A stretch of DNA of 64,000 nt from Pseudoalteromonas sp. NBT06-2 (GCF_002276045.1 NZ_NQMR01000014.1:1-64000), one strand, 5' to 3'; counted from the stretch's first letter, positions 38,444 through 48,546 are shown. Made by a program: numbers and translations. Notes: generated by a model not told the origin, from the letters alone.

Positions 38444-38875
38444 TTAAATTTTTGAATTATCTTCGTCGTTATCAGCGATATCTTCATTGCTATCTATGAT
38501 ATCTTCACCACGTCTTTCATTATCTGTACGAACTGCAGTTTCAACTAGGTTAGAAATACGCATACCATCCATTAATGATGTATCTAATACAAATTTAAGG
38601 TCTGGCATGATACGCGCGCGTATACGTTTACCTAAAAGAGAACGGATATAACCCGTTGCATCATTTAATATTGCTACACTATTTTTACCACTATTTTCAT
38701 CTTTTTGATCTAAGACAGTTATAAAGATTCTTGCGTAAGATAAATCACGAGATACTTCAACAGCTGAAACCGTTACAAAACCTAAACGTGGATCTTTTAT
38801 TTCTCTTTGTAAAATCTGTGCTATTTCTTTTTGAATAGACTGACTTACGCGATCTGTACGAGAAAACTCTCTCAT
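38444..38875 (-). CDS. rbfA: Ribosome-binding factor A
   Basis: RbfA (143 residues) is a KH-fold 30S maturation and cold-shock factor. The start [20 protein letters not shown] and the [22 protein letters not shown] region are typical; the acidic Asp/Glu-rich C-terminal tail (about 120-143) is an extension seen in some relatives. It is 117 bases after infB, the gap holding a 10-bp hairpin. Confidence 0.96.
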   Translation of the reverse strand: MREFSRTDRVSQSIQKEIAQILQREIKDPRLGFVTVSAVEVSRDLSYARIFITVLDQKDENSGKNSVAILNDATGYIRSLLGKRIRARIMPDLKFVLDTSLMDGMRISNLVETAVRTDNERRGEDIIDSNEDIADNDEDNSKI

Positions 38876-38945
38876 TTTATCACTCTTTAATTTACATAAA
38901 CTTTAGTTAATTTAAAGTTTAAAAATTTTAAAATTCTTAAAATAC

Positions 38946-38969
38946 GAATGGGGGCTAAAGCCCCCATTC
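38946..38969 (-). other. Strong hairpin between infB and rbfA
   Basis: Perfect stem GAATGGGGGC / GCCCCCATTC with a TAAA loop. On the minus strand it is followed by a moderately U-rich stretch (GUAUUUUAAGAAUUUU), so it may act as a partial terminator or a processing/stability element within the operon. Confidence 0.75.
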
Positions 38970-38992
38970 ATTCATTTTGAAATTACTAAAAA

Positions 38993-41683
38993 TTATAGTG
39001 AGCGTTGAACTTCAACAATTTCAAATACTTCAATTTGATCGCCAACTTTAACATCGTTGTAGTTCTTAACACCGATACCACATTCCATACCGTTTCGAAC
39101 TTCTTGAACATCATCTTTAAAGCGACGTAGTGACTCAAGTTCACCTTCGTATATAACAATATTATCACGTAAAACGCGAATTGGGCTACTACGTTTAATT
39201 GTACCTTCAGTAACCATACAACCTGCGATGGCACCAATCTTAGGAGACTTAAATACATCACGAACTTCAGCAAGACCAATGATCTCTTGCTTAAATTCCG
39301 GTGCTAACATACCAGACATTGCTTGTTTAACTTCTTCAATCAATGCGTAGATAACACTGTAGTAACGTAAATCTAAGTTCTCTGTTTCAATTACTTTACG
39401 AGCTGAAGCATCAGCACGTACATTGAAACCAACTACGATTGCATTTGAAGCAGCAGCAAGTGTTGCATCAGTTTCAGTGATACCACCGACACCAGTACCA
39501 ACAATTTTAACTTTAACTTCATCGGTTGAAAGTCTCAATAATGAATCAGTAATTGCTTCAATTGAACCTTGTACATCAGCTTTAAGTACAACATTAACTT
39601 CAGAAACATCACCTGAAGTCATATTTGCAAACATATTTTCAAGCTTCGCTTTTTGTTGACGAGCAAGTTTAACATCACGGAATTTACCTTGACGATAAAG
39701 TGCAACTTCACGCGCTTTCTTCTCATCTTTAACAACAGTCGCTTCATCACCTGCAGCTGGAATACCTGATAAACCTAAGATTTCAACTGGAATTGCAGGA
39801 CCTGCAGAAGTTATATCTTTACCATTTTCATCACGCATAGCTCTTACACGGCCATATTCTTGACCACATAAAACAATATCGCCTTTATTCAAAGTACCTT
39901 CTTGAATAAGTACAGATGCAACTGGACCACGACCTTTATCTAGACGAGATTCAATAACAACACCAGCAGCCATACCTTCCTTCGATGCTGTAAGTTCTAA
40001 CACTTCAGATTGTAATAATATTTGCTCTAGTAAAGAATCAACATTCTCACCTGTTTTAGCTGAAATGTGAACAAATGGTACATCACCACCCCATTCTTCA
40101 GGTATAACATCATGTTGAGAAAGTTCGTTCTTAACGCGATCTGGATCTGCGCCTTCTTTATCTATCTTATTAACAGCAATGATAAGTGGTACTTCAGCAG
40201 CTTTAGCATGCTGAACAGCTTCAACGGTTTGCGGCATAACACCATCATCAGCTGCAACGACTAATACTACGATATCTGTTGCTTTTGCACCACGAGCACG
40301 CATTGATGTGAATGCCGCGTGACCTGGAGTATCTAAGAACGTAATCATACCGTTTTCAGTATCTACATGATATGCACCGATATGCTGCGTAATACCACCA
40401 GCTTCGCCGTCAGCTACTTTAGCTTTACGGATGTAATCAAGTGTTGAAGTTTTACCATGATCAACGTGCCCCATTACGGTAACAACAGGCGCACGAGATT
40501 CTTTATGACCTGCTTCGCCACGATCTGAAAGAACATGCGTTTCTAATTCATTTTCTTTAACGAGAACAACTTTAAAGCCCATTTCTTCTGCAACAAGTTG
40601 TGCAGTTTCTTGGTCGATGATTTGGTTAATTGTAACCATATCACCCATTTTCATCATCGCTTTTACAACTTCAACACCTTTAACTGACATTCTGTCAGCT
40701 AAATCAGCAACACTGATAGTTTCGCTGATACGAACATCTTTTGTTTTAACTTCACCAGTTGGTTTTGTAAAACCATGTTGTAATGAAGTTGGCGCTTTAA
40801 GTTTAGCTTTACCACGACCTTTACCACGTAAAGTAGTTTGAGCAGCAGGCTTTTTCTTCTTGCGACGACGATCACTTTTAGCTTCTTTAGCTTCAGTTTC
40901 ATCTTCTGCAGCACGCGCAGCAGTTGAAGTGGTTACGTGTAAATCAGCTGTTGCTTCAGCTTTTTTACGCGCTTCTTCTTCAGCTTTCCAACGCGCTGCA
41001 TTTTCTTCAGCAAGTTTACGCGCAGCTTCAGAAAGCTTAGCGCCTTCTTCTTCAGCTTTTTTACGTGCAGTTTCATCAGCAATGTTTTGAATACGCTGTG
41101 CTTCTTGGCGCTCTTTTGCAATTCGTTGCGCCTCTTCTTTACTTACAACCTTTTTAGGTTGTGCAGCAGCTTTACGCGCAGCTAATGCTTTTTCTTTCGC
41201 TTCTTGCTTCGCTTTAACTTCCGCTTCATGCTTTAATTTTGCAGCCGCTTCAGGGTTCGCTTTTTGCTTAGCTGCTAATTCTGCATTTTGCTCAGCTTTT
41301 ACTGCAGCTTCTTTTTCAACAGCACGTTCAGCCAAGCGCTTTTGTAATGCTTCTGCATCTTTACGGGCTTGCTCTTGCTGTTGTTCTTGTACTGCGCTTT
41401 TTTTAGCGTAAGTACGTTTTTTACGAACTTCAACTTGAACTGATTTTTTACCTTTAACGTTTAAAGTACTTTTACTTTTTCGTTGTAATGTCATTTTAGC
41501 CGGTTCAGTTGTACCTGTACCACCGTGCTGCTTGCTTAAGTGATCTAGCAAAGTTGTTTTTTCAACATCGGATACACTATCTATATCCGATTTTTTAATA
41601 CCTGCTTGTGCTAACTGTTTAACCAATTTATCAACAGTTGTGCCTATATCACTGGCTAGCTTTTTTACGCTTACATCTGCCAT
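38993..41683 (-). CDS. infB: Translation initiation factor IF-2
   Basis: IF-2 (896 residues) recruits initiator fMet-tRNA to the 30S subunit. An N-terminal IF2N module (about 1-55), a long Ala/Lys/Glu-rich coiled region (about 80-290), a second N-terminal domain (about 320-375), then the GTPase with [16 protein letters not shown] and NKID, and the C-terminal initiator-tRNA binding domains. Length is normal for the family. It follows nusA by 24 bases. Confidence 0.98.
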   Translation of the reverse strand: MADVSVKKLASDIGTTVDKLVKQLAQAGIKKSDIDSVSDVEKTTLLDHLSKQHGGTGTTEPAKMTLQRKSKSTLNVKGKKSVQVEVRKKRTYAKKSAVQEQQQEQARKDAEALQKRLAERAVEKEAAVKAEQNAELAAKQKANPEAAAKLKHEAEVKAKQEAKEKALAARKAAAQPKKVVSKEEAQRIAKERQEAQRIQNIADETARKKAEEEGAKLSEAARKLAEENAARWKAEEEARKKAEATADLHVTTSTAARAAEDETEAKEAKSDRRRKKKKPAAQTTLRGKGRGKAKLKAPTSLQHGFTKPTGEVKTKDVRISETISVADLADRMSVKGVEVVKAMMKMGDMVTINQIIDQETAQLVAEEMGFKVVLVKENELETHVLSDRGEAGHKESRAPVVTVMGHVDHGKTSTLDYIRKAKVADGEAGGITQHIGAYHVDTENGMITFLDTPGHAAFTSMRARGAKATDIVVLVVAADDGVMPQTVEAVQHAKAAEVPLIIAVNKIDKEGADPDRVKNELSQHDVIPEEWGGDVPFVHISAKTGENVDSLLEQILLQSEVLELTASKEGMAAGVVIESRLDKGRGPVASVLIQEGTLNKGDIVLCGQEYGRVRAMRDENGKDITSAGPAIPVEILGLSGIPAAGDEATVVKDEKKAREVALYRQGKFRDVKLARQQKAKLENMFANMTSGDVSEVNVVLKADVQGSIEAITDSLLRLSTDEVKVKIVGTGVGGITETDATLAAASNAIVVGFNVRADASARKVIETENLDLRYYSVIYALIEEVKQAMSGMLAPEFKQEIIGLAEVRDVFKSPKIGAIAGCMVTEGTIKRSSPIRVLRDNIVIYEGELESLRRFKDDVQEVRNGMECGIGVKNYNDVKVGDQIEVFEIVEVQRSL

Positions 41684-41707
41684 CTACTTGTTATCTCCGT
41701 CAATAAA

Positions 41708-43210
41708 TTATTCGTTAGCGAACCAGCATATATTACGAGCAGCCATTATTAGCTTGCCAGCTTCTTCATCAGGAAGCTCCGTAATCTCTACTAATTCATC
41801 AATACCTTGTTCTGCCAAGTCTTCTAAAGTGATTACACCTTTACTCGCCATAACAAATGCTAAATGTTTTTCTAAGCCCTCAAGGGCTAATAAATCTTCA
41901 GCTGGATGTGCATCTTCTAATGTTTCTTCAGATGCTAATGCTTTTGTGGTAATTGCTGCTTTTGCACGATTACGCAGCTCTTCAACTGTTTCTTCGTCTA
42001 AATCACCAATTTCCATAAATTCTGCTACTGGGATATAAGCAACTTCTTCTAAAGAAGAAAAACCCTCTTCTATTAGTAAAGTTGCAAAGTCCTCGTCTAA
42101 ATCTAAGTTTTCCGTAAATAACGTCATTAACTTATCTGATTCAGCTTGATTCTTTTCAGCCATATCATCTACAGTCATTACATTTAGTTCCCAACCCGTA
42201 AGTTGCGTTGCTAAACGAATGTTCTGACCGTTACGACCGATAGCTTGTGCTAAGTTATCTGATTCAACCGCGATATCCATAGAATGAGTATCTTCATCCA
42301 TAACGATTGAAGCGACTTCTGCTGGCGCCATTGCATTAATAACAAATTGAGCTGGATTATCATCATATAAAACGATATCAATACGTTCGCCACCAAGTTC
42401 TGTCGAAACAGCTTGAACACGAGCACCACGCATACCAACACACGCACCAACTGGGTCAATACGTTTATCATTTGACTTAACAGCTATTTTTGCACGAGAG
42501 CCTGGATCACGAGCTCCTGCTTTAATATCAATTGTTTCTTCGCCAACTTCTGGCACCTCAATGCGGAATAATTCAATCAACATTTCAGGTTTTGAACGTG
42601 TCACAAATAATTGCGCACCACGTGCTTCAGGTTTTACATCGTAAAGTAAACCACGAACACGATCTCCTGGGCGAAAGTTTTCACGCGGTAACATGTCATC
42701 ACGGTATATTACTGCTTCAGCATTATTACCTAAATCTAGCATAACAGCTTCACGTGTTGCTTTTTTAACAACACCAGTTACCATTTCTCCGACTTGATCT
42801 TGATATGCTTCAACAACTAAAGCGCGCTCAGCTTCACGTACTTTTTGTACTATGACTTGCTTAGCAGTTTGCGTTGTTACACGATCAAATTTGATTGAAT
42901 CTATTTGATCTTCAATAAATTCACCCAATTTTATCTCTGGCTCTTCATATTGAGCGGCTTCAAAAGTTATTTCTTTAAATGGGTTCTCTAAACAACCTGT
43001 TTCTGGATTTGATTCAACAACCATCCAACGACGAAATGTATCGTATTCACCGGTTTTACGGTCAATTGATACTCTTACATCAATGTCACCTTCGTGCTTT
43101 TTCTTTGTTGCAGTTGCTAGAGCGATTTCTAAAGCTTCAAAAATCTTCTCTTTTGGAACTGCTTTTTCATTGGAAACGGCTTCCGCTACCAATAATATCT
43201 CTTTTGCCAT
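41708..43210 (-). CDS. nusA: Transcription termination/antitermination factor NusA
   Basis: NusA (500 residues) binds RNA polymerase and controls pausing, termination and antitermination. N-terminal polymerase-binding domain (about 1-125), S1 (about 135-200, [17 protein letters not shown]), two KH domains ([14 protein letters not shown] and [12 protein letters not shown]) and two C-terminal acidic repeats (about 365-495). Starts 51 bases after rimP. Confidence 0.98.
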   Translation of the reverse strand: MAKEILLVAEAVSNEKAVPKEKIFEALEIALATATKKKHEGDIDVRVSIDRKTGEYDTFRRWMVVESNPETGCLENPFKEITFEAAQYEEPEIKLGEFIEDQIDSIKFDRVTTQTAKQVIVQKVREAERALVVEAYQDQVGEMVTGVVKKATREAVMLDLGNNAEAVIYRDDMLPRENFRPGDRVRGLLYDVKPEARGAQLFVTRSKPEMLIELFRIEVPEVGEETIDIKAGARDPGSRAKIAVKSNDKRIDPVGACVGMRGARVQAVSTELGGERIDIVLYDDNPAQFVINAMAPAEVASIVMDEDTHSMDIAVESDNLAQAIGRNGQNIRLATQLTGWELNVMTVDDMAEKNQAESDKLMTLFTENLDLDEDFATLLIEEGFSSLEEVAYIPVAEFMEIGDLDEETVEELRNRAKAAITTKALASEETLEDAHPAEDLLALEGLEKHLAFVMASKGVITLEDLAEQGIDELVEITELPDEEAGKLIMAARNICWFANE

Positions 43211-43261
43211 TTTATATGCCTCGCTGCTTTAATTCCTTTATGCTTAATAAAAATTTAGCAG

Positions 43262-43726
43262 TTAAAATTTAGCAATTATATTTGCTTTTTCGACGTTACC
43301 TAGCATGATCATGAAATCAGAACCATCTATAGATAAATTCAACATATCGCCTTCTACCGATATCAAATCGCCCTTAAAATTACGACGACCATCTTGAGGA
43401 AGCTTTGTTCTTAACCTAACTTCTTCACCCAGTGCTTTTTTATAATGTTCAAGCTTGAACAAAGGACGATCTATACCAGGAGAAGATACTTCCAAATTGT
43501 ATTCATTTGTTATTGGATCTTCGACATCTAAAATTGCGCTTATTTGACGACTTACATCAGCACAATTATCAACCGTAATTCCCTCAGCATTTTGTAAATT
43601 TTCAATATATACTCGCAAAGTAGAATGCTGGCCAGCTCGAACAAACTCTAGGCCAAGTAATTCAAAACCTAATGCTTCAACGGCAGGTTCTAACATAGCT
43701 GTTAAATCTTGCTCTAGCTTAGTCAC
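43262..43726 (-). CDS. rimP: Ribosome maturation factor RimP
   Basis: RimP (154 residues) assists early 30S assembly. The frame is open further upstream, but GTG 43726 has GGAGG at good spacing and gives the usual TKLEQDLTAMLEPAVEALGFEL start. The DVEDPITNEYNLEVSSPGIDRPL motif is conserved. It is the first protein gene of the operon and is preceded by a structured leader and the relic of metY. Confidence 0.96.
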   Translation of the reverse strand: MTKLEQDLTAMLEPAVEALGFELLGLEFVRAGQHSTLRVYIENLQNAEGITVDNCADVSRQISAILDVEDPITNEYNLEVSSPGIDRPLFKLEHYKKALGEEVRLRTKLPQDGRRNFKGDLISVEGDMLNLSIDGSDFMIMLGNVEKANIIAKF

Positions 43727-43823
43727 AAAAATCCTCCATACAGACAAAAAAGGGCTAAGTGCCCACAATAACCAATTACATTAAATAATTGTTTTCACTT
43801 ATTTAATAAAACTGATATTTATA

Positions 43824-43994
43824 ATGCTTCAGAAACAACAACGCCCCTCTCTAAGGGGCGCACACCTGAAGCATAAAAATGTGTGCCCTCGTGGGCTTGC
43901 GTATAAACTTTAATGTTGAATTAAAACACTAAAACGCAAAATGCGCATTACCAGAATGCGCCATAACCATCATTATCAGTGTAAACCGATAATG
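43824..43994 (-). ncRNA. Candidate structured leader RNA upstream of rimP
   Basis: On the minus strand, between the metY scar and rimP, at least six inverted repeats are stacked: CATTATC/GATAATG (43971-43994), GCGCATT/AATGCGC (43943-43961), TTGCGT/ACGCAA with an inner TTTAAT/ATTAAA (43897-43939), GCCC/GGGC (43885-43896), CGCCCC/GGGGCG (43842-43860), and ATGCTTCAG/CTGAAGCAT (43824-43832 with 43866-43874) enclosing it. An alternative stem CACAC/GTGTG (43861-43865 with 43881-43885), extended by a few pairs, is incompatible with three of them. This looks like a switchable or processed leader; no known riboswitch is recognised. Confidence 0.5.
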
Positions 43995-43997
43995 GCT

Positions 43998-44012
43998 TGG
44001 TTGCGGGAGCTG
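43998..44012 (-). pseudogene. metY: 3' scar of initiator tRNA gene metY
   Basis: The minus strand reads CAGCTCCCGCAACCA, the last 15 bases of an initiator tRNA including the encoded CCA end. The bases before it (GAGCTATTAAAATTTTTT) contain no TpsiC arm, anticodon arm or D arm, so the body of the tRNA is gone. The position, directly upstream of rimP-nusA-infB, is where metY stands in E. coli. Confidence 0.7.
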
Positions 44013-44082
44013 AAAAAATTTTAATAGCTCAATGAACAAATAAATTTAATTAAATATTCAACACCGCTTTATGATGGCAGGG

Positions 44083-44111
44083 ATTATAATTTCCCGCAGC
44101 TAATTTAGCAA
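44083..44111 (-). promoter_or_regulatory. Strong promoter of the former metY-rimP operon
   Basis: TTGCTA (44111-44106), exactly 17 bases, TATAAT (44088-44083), followed by a GC-rich CCCTGCC discriminator typical of stringently controlled stable-RNA promoters. It should now drive the structured leader and rimP-nusA-infB. Confidence 0.75.
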
Positions 44112-44255
44112 CCTTTGAATCGCTTATTTTTTAAGATAAAGCTGATGACGCAAATATTTATCAATACCTTTTTAGTCAGGTAAATAAATTTAGTACTCTA
44201 ATGTATTGAATAAATATATTTTTAAGCATTAGCGATTAAAAATCTATTTTATGAT

Positions 44256-44855
44256 TCAGACTGTTTTTCTACCATTAAATGCATGAGATAGTGTCATCCC
44301 ATCAACTAAATCTAACTCACCGCCAACGGGCACACCATGTGCAATTCGAGATGCTTTAACTTGATGCTTTTGGCACAATTCAGCAATAAAATGCGCGGTA
44401 GTTTCACCTTCTATAGTCGGATTTGTAGCTAGAATGACTTCATTAACGTCGCTTGAAATTAAAACTGTTTCTAATTGGTCTAAACCAATTTCTTTTGGCC
44501 CAATACCATCGAGTGGTGATAGATGCCCCATCAATACAAAATAACGACCAATGTATTGACCCGTTTGTTCAATAGCAAGAATATCTGAAGGAGATTCAAC
44601 AACACATAATAAACCTGAATCAATGCGCTTTACATTTTGACATAAATCACAAATAACCTCTTCGCAGAAAGTACGACATGATTGACAGTGCCCTATCTTT
44701 TCCATGGCATTTGTTAATGATTGACCTAATTGGCTGCCACCATGTCTATCACGCTCTAATAAATGAAAAGCAATTCTTTGTGCTGATTTTGGGCCGATAC
44801 CAGGAAGACATCTTAATGCATCGATTAATTGAGAAAGGCTTGCAGATAATTTCAT
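44256..44855 (-). CDS. recR: Recombination protein RecR
   Basis: RecR (199 residues) works with RecO and RecF to load RecA at gaps. Helix-hairpin-helix start ([21 protein letters not shown]), a Cys4 zinc site ([16 protein letters not shown]) and a Toprim domain ([19 protein letters not shown]) with normal length. Last gene of apt-dnaX-ybaB-recR, 99 bases after ybaB, the gap holding a terminator-like hairpin. Confidence 0.98.
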   Translation of the reverse strand: MKLSASLSQLIDALRCLPGIGPKSAQRIAFHLLERDRHGGSQLGQSLTNAMEKIGHCQSCRTFCEEVICDLCQNVKRIDSGLLCVVESPSDILAIEQTGQYIGRYFVLMGHLSPLDGIGPKEIGLDQLETVLISSDVNEVILATNPTIEGETTAHFIAELCQKHQVKASRIAHGVPVGGELDLVDGMTLSHAFNGRKTV

Positions 44856-44889
44856 TGAATTCCATCTTAAGGCTTTAGGTTAAATTAAT

Positions 44890-44925
44890 AAAAACTCTTG
44901 TCAATTTACATTGCCAAGAGTTTTT
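44890..44925 (-). terminator. Hairpin between ybaB and recR
   Basis: AAAAACTCTTG (44890-44900) / CAAGAGTTTTT (44915-44925) with a 14-nt loop. U-rich on both outgoing sides, so it may be a partial terminator reducing recR expression. Confidence 0.7.
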
Positions 44926-44954
44926 AAGATTAAGTATTGTCTGTCAATACCAAG

Positions 44955-45281
44955 TTAAAACGGCATTTTCATACCCGGTGGCATTTGCATTCCACCTGTT
45001 ACTTTAGACATTCTTGATTCGCTTTCTTCTGCTACGCGACGTACAGCATCATTAGTTGCTGCAGCAACTAAATCTTCAATCATATCTTTATCATCTTCCA
45101 TAAGACTTTCATCAATTTCAACACGACGCACATTATGGTTACCAAGCATAGTCACTTTAACTAAGCCTGCGCCGGCTTCACCAACAACTTCCATTTTAGC
45201 TATTTCTTCTTGGGCTTTTTGCATACGCTCTTGCATTTGCTGCGCTTGCTTCATCATGTTGCCCATTCCGCCTTTAAACAT
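44955..45281 (-). CDS. ybaB: YbaB/EbfC nucleoid-associated protein
   Basis: YbaB (108 residues) is a dimeric DNA-binding protein with a long N-terminal helix (Met/Gln/Glu rich: [20 protein letters not shown]) and the conserved [25 protein letters not shown] strand region. Normal length and always found between dnaX and recR in this group. Confidence 0.97.
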   Translation of the reverse strand: MFKGGMGNMMKQAQQMQERMQKAQEEIAKMEVVGEAGAGLVKVTMLGNHNVRRVEIDESLMEDDKDMIEDLVAAATNDAVRRVAEESESRMSKVTGGMQMPPGMKMPF

Positions 45282-45371
45282 ATTCTCTACTCTCTATTAC
45301 ATTTAACTAAATTTAAACTGAGCAAAAGATAAGGATTTCTTTTACTGATTACAAGCTTAAATACTTACAAT

Positions 45372-47726
45372 TTACCTCGTACGTACACTCGAATCATCCA
45401 TTAGTGCATCAAAACGAGAAACAAACTGTGTAATAACAGGATCTTGCTTTAATACTTCAGCTGCATGTTGCAACCTATCTGAATCAATCTTTTGTTGTAT
45501 AAGGTAAGGTGAATTTTCAACTGTCCCTTCAAACTGTACTTGTAAATTAATCTTTTCATTTAAGACTTGAGATAAACTTGTTTGAAGTTGATCCCGTAAC
45601 ATCTGACTGTCTAGGTGTTGCTGCGATAAATCTACATTTAATAAAATCTGATTATCATTTTTTTGATATATTGAGTGTAAAGCAAACTGACGAATACGCC
45701 CACCCAACTCCATTTTATTTATCACATCAGCCCAATGATCTTTTTGATAGGCAAACTTAGTGTCACTCAAAGGGCTAATAAACCCTTCTGGTATTTCTAT
45801 TACTTGCTTAACGATCTCTTCAACCTGATCTGTTTCACCAGATATTTGCACTAATAGCTCTGGTGCTAAATTTGCAGGGTCTGATTTTATCCTTTCATAT
45901 ATCTTTTGATTATTTATCAATACATTCGGCTTTAGCTCATCCTTTTTCCCTATATTAATTTTGCCCCTTTGGGGCTCAGTCTTTTTTATAACAGGTTCAT
46001 TCTTAACTAGAGCAACTTGCTCTATATCTGAATTACTCGGCGCTGATAACTGCCCAGCACCTGATATATTTCTATTTGCTAAAATTCGTGCAATAGCTGA
46101 TTGTGCACCAGACATCATTTTTGAAACATTAACTGACTCTTGAGCAGACTCGTTATTTGATTCTTTATTACCTGAAGGTAAAAGAGGTGCTTCAGTTGTT
46201 GTATTTTGTTGAGTGCAACTATATTGGTTTATTTGTTCATCAGCAACGTGCGTGGACTGTAGAATTTGAGCTTCATTTAGTACATCTTGTATTTGTGCAT
46301 TAATGTCAGCTTCAGTTACATTATCATTTGAATCTTGATATCTATTTTGTTGCTCCAAAGTATTATTCACAGCATGTTCGGAAGACATAACCTGAACTGT
46401 ATTTTCCACTTGTCTCTGAGTATTTATATCAATATTAGTCTCAGAAACTAGATTCTGTTTTTCCTCTTGCTTTATTGTTGAAGTGTCAGATAAATGATTT
46501 TTAGCTATAGGGGGTATCGATTTTGGAGTTATTTCAGTCGCTTTAGGTTTCTCTAGTATTTTTCGTAAATTAGCCATTTTATTACTTTGGCTACTTTTAA
46601 CGTTTGAACTATCTTTGCTACTTGGAGCTGAAATTATTTGTGTGCTTGGTTCAAATGCAAGCAACCTAAGTAGCACCATTTCAAAACCTAACCTTACTTC
46701 TGGCGCCCACAATAAATCTTTTTTACCATTAAGTAATAATTGGTAATAAACTTGAATTTGTTCTGCACTACTTTGCAGGGCTAATTCAGTAATAAACTCT
46801 TCATTAGCATCATCTAAATTAGCTGCGCTTGGTACTAATTGGGTCATTAAAATTAAATGTGTCAGCGCCAGTAAGTCATCGAGCACTCGTGCATAGTTTG
46901 GATTTTGCAATGATATTTGAGATACAACTTTTAATAAACCTTCACCATCATTACATACAATTGCTACCAATAATTTTTGTGCCCAACTGTTATCCATCAA
47001 GCCTAACATGGTCATTATATACCTTGTTTCTAGTTGGCCATTGGTTTGCGCTATTGCTTGATCTGTTAAACTTAAAGCATCACGCATGCTGCCATCAGCT
47101 GCTTTTGCTAATAATTTAAGTGCTTCGAAATCAAAATTAAGTTGTTCTTTTTTTAATATTGTTTCTAGTTGAAGCTTTATTTCATTCTGTGTAAGCGCAC
47201 TGAGATTAAATTGCAAACATCGAGATAAAATTGTGACTGGTAATTTTTGAGGATCTGTTGTCGCAAGTAAAAATTTCACATGTTCAGGCGGCTCTTCTAA
47301 GGTTTTAAGCAAAGCATTAAAACTATGCTTAGATAACATATGAACTTCATCTATTAGGTAGACTTTATATCGCCCTCTTGATGGTGCGTATTGTACGTTA
47401 TCTAAAATTTCTCTGGTATCTTCTACCTTTGTTCTAGAAGCTGCATCAATTTCCAGTAAATCTATATATCTGCCTTCTTCAATATCCAAACAAGTAGAAC
47501 AAATACCACAAGGTTCTGCTGTAATACCTTGTTCACAATTAAGACTTTTTGAGAATATTCGAGCTATCGTGGTTTTACCTACACCGCGTGTGCCAGTAAA
47601 TAAATACGCATGATGCAACCTTTGCTGTTCAATACCATTAATTAAAGCCTGTTTAACATGGTTTTGACCCACTAACTGATGAAAATTTTGTGGTCGCCAT
47701 TTACGTGCAAGAACCTGGTAGCTCAT
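45372..47726 (-). CDS. dnaX: DNA polymerase III subunits tau and gamma
   Basis: DnaX (784 residues as tau) is the clamp-loader ATPase. AAA+ domain with Walker A GTRGVGKT (45-52), a Cys4 zinc module (C64 ... CGICSTC), DEVHMLSKHSFNALLKTLEEPP and the SRC motif (LSRCLQF); clamp-loader domain III to about 370; a long low-complexity linker rich in Asn, Gln and Ser; and the C-terminal polymerase-binding domain (about 645-770). A slippery A AAA AAG (45981-45987) followed five bases later by a GCCCC/GGGGC hairpin would give a -1 shifted product ending at about residue 583 (gamma). Confidence 0.97.
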   Translation of the reverse strand: MSYQVLARKWRPQNFHQLVGQNHVKQALINGIEQQRLHHAYLFTGTRGVGKTTIARIFSKSLNCEQGITAEPCGICSTCLDIEEGRYIDLLEIDAASRTKVEDTREILDNVQYAPSRGRYKVYLIDEVHMLSKHSFNALLKTLEEPPEHVKFLLATTDPQKLPVTILSRCLQFNLSALTQNEIKLQLETILKKEQLNFDFEALKLLAKAADGSMRDALSLTDQAIAQTNGQLETRYIMTMLGLMDNSWAQKLLVAIVCNDGEGLLKVVSQISLQNPNYARVLDDLLALTHLILMTQLVPSAANLDDANEEFITELALQSSAEQIQVYYQLLLNGKKDLLWAPEVRLGFEMVLLRLLAFEPSTQIISAPSSKDSSNVKSSQSNKMANLRKILEKPKATEITPKSIPPIAKNHLSDTSTIKQEEKQNLVSETNIDINTQRQVENTVQVMSSEHAVNNTLEQQNRYQDSNDNVTEADINAQIQDVLNEAQILQSTHVADEQINQYSCTQQNTTTEAPLLPSGNKESNNESAQESVNVSKMMSGAQSAIARILANRNISGAGQLSAPSNSDIEQVALVKNEPVIKKTEPQRGKINIGKKDELKPNVLINNQKIYERIKSDPANLAPELLVQISGETDQVEEIVKQVIEIPEGFISPLSDTKFAYQKDHWADVINKMELGGRIRQFALHSIYQKNDNQILLNVDLSQQHLDSQMLRDQLQTSLSQVLNEKINLQVQFEGTVENSPYLIQQKIDSDRLQHAAEVLKQDPVITQFVSRFDALMDDSSVRTR
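45963..45987 (-). promoter_or_regulatory. Programmed -1 frameshift signal in dnaX
   Basis: Minus strand: slippery heptamer A AAA AAG in the correct phase (ATA AAA AAG, Lys581-Lys582), a 5-base spacer (ACTGA), then a hairpin GCCCC-AAA-GGGGC. After a -1 shift the ribosome reads GAC and then TGA, ending the protein at once. This is the same design as E. coli dnaX. Confidence 0.85.
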
Positions 47727-47762
47727 TTATTATTAATCCTTAAGATCATTTTATGGAAGTGA

Positions 47763-48308
47763 TTATTCGCCTTCAAATTCCACTAATTTTAATATATTAA
47801 TTCCTAAGCTCTTCATTTTTTCTTCACCACCTAATTCAGGTAATGATACAACAAATGCAGCGTCGGTCGCTTTACCACCTAAACGCTCAACTAATTTATA
47901 AGTCGCTTCAATTGTACCACCCGTTGCTAATAGGTCATCTACTAATAATACTTTATCACCTACTTCAATTGCATCTGTATGTAGCTCTAAAATATCTTCA
48001 CCATACTCTAACTGGTAAGCTTGGCTAGTCACGGCTCTTGGTAACTTTCCTGGTTTACGAACGGGCACAAATGGAATCCCTAATGCGTATGACAAAGGTG
48101 CACCAAAAATAAAACCTCGCGCTTCCGTACCTATGATCTTTGTAAAACCTCTGTTTTTATAATTATCGGCAAATAAATTAATAACAGCTTTAAAAGCGTC
48201 AGGATCAGCCATTAAAGTTGTCACATCACGAAACATAATGCCAGGTTTTGGGTAGTTAGGAACAGTTGCTATGCTTGATTTTATTTTATTAATGATTGAC
48301 TGTGTCAT
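47763..48308 (-). CDS. apt: Adenine phosphoribosyltransferase
   Basis: Apt (181 residues) salvages adenine to AMP with PRPP. The PRPP motif [13 protein letters not shown] and the conserved [11 protein letters not shown] and [11 protein letters not shown] segments are intact. First gene of the apt-dnaX-ybaB-recR group, 36 bases before dnaX. A REP-like half unit lies upstream. Confidence 0.97.
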   Translation of the reverse strand: MTQSIINKIKSSIATVPNYPKPGIMFRDVTTLMADPDAFKAVINLFADNYKNRGFTKIIGTEARGFIFGAPLSYALGIPFVPVRKPGKLPRAVTSQAYQLEYGEDILELHTDAIEVGDKVLLVDDLLATGGTIEATYKLVERLGGKATDAAFVVSLPELGGEEKMKSLGINILKLVEFEGE

Positions 48309-48344
48309 TTTTGACTCTAGAAATTTTATAACTCATTAAGCGTA

Positions 48345-48382
48345 TTATACCAAAGCCACTTCAAGATGCGAGTTTCAGATGG
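48345..48382. repeat. REP-like dispersed palindrome, copy 3
   Basis: TATACCAAAGCCACTTCAAG followed by ATGCGAGTTTCAGATGG, one clear arm of the family also seen at 14206 and 16996, with a degenerate second arm. Confidence 0.65.
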
Positions 48383-48451
48383 AATTAAAATATACCTTAA
48401 CAAATAACGTTCAGTGTACAAAACTCTTGCTATTTACCATATTTCAGACAC

Positions 48452-48486
48452 AAAAAAACGGTTTATTGCTAAACCGGATTTTTTAA
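48452..48486 (-). terminator. Terminator after the tRNA-Leu fragment
   Basis: CGGTTT (48459-48464) / AAACCG (48471-48476) with a 6-nt loop, an A7 run on one side and a T6 run on the other, so usable in both directions. On the minus strand it follows the tRNA-Leu 3' half and may be the original tRNA terminator. Confidence 0.8.
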
Positions 48487-48490
48487 TATT

Positions 48491-48546
48491 TGGTGCGGAG
48501 ATGGGGCGGGACTTGAACCCCCATACTCTAAAGCCCCCCCCTCAAG
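48491..48546 (-). pseudogene. 3' half of a tRNA-Leu gene (island boundary)
   Basis: The plus strand reads TGGTGCGGAGATGGGGCGGG then ACTTGAACCCCCA, and continues with similarity to the variable arm and anticodon loop (CCCCTCAAG) of the intact tRNA-Leu(GAG) at 51181-51265. The 5' half is missing and the T stem is mispaired, so it is not functional. Same orientation as the intact gene, 2.7 kb away. Confidence 0.75.

Larger units (their letters stand above)
43727..44255. other. metY/rimP leader region
   Basis: Gap of about 530 bases between rimP and recR. It contains, on the minus strand, a strong promoter (44083-44111), an AT-rich leader, a 15-nt 3' remnant of initiator tRNA (43998-44012) and the structured leader RNA. 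No protein gene is present. Confidence 0.75.
48309..48490. other. Intergenic region upstream of apt
   Basis: Contains a REP-like half unit (48345-48382) and the bidirectional terminator at 48452-48486. No gene. The apt promoter should lie in this region on the minus strand; I cannot pick one with confidence. Confidence 0.5.

Noticed and set aside
40860..41090. Ala/Ser-rich plus-strand frame opposite infB
   Set aside because: Shadow of the Lys/Glu/Ala-rich region of IF-2; such antisense frames arise from codon bias.
43998..44099. A complete tRNA formed by TGCGGGA (44093-44099) pairing with TCCCGCA
   Set aside because: The acceptor halves pair, but the interval is about 100 nt, has no TpsiC, anticodon or D arm, and the 5' half falls within the promoter spacer.
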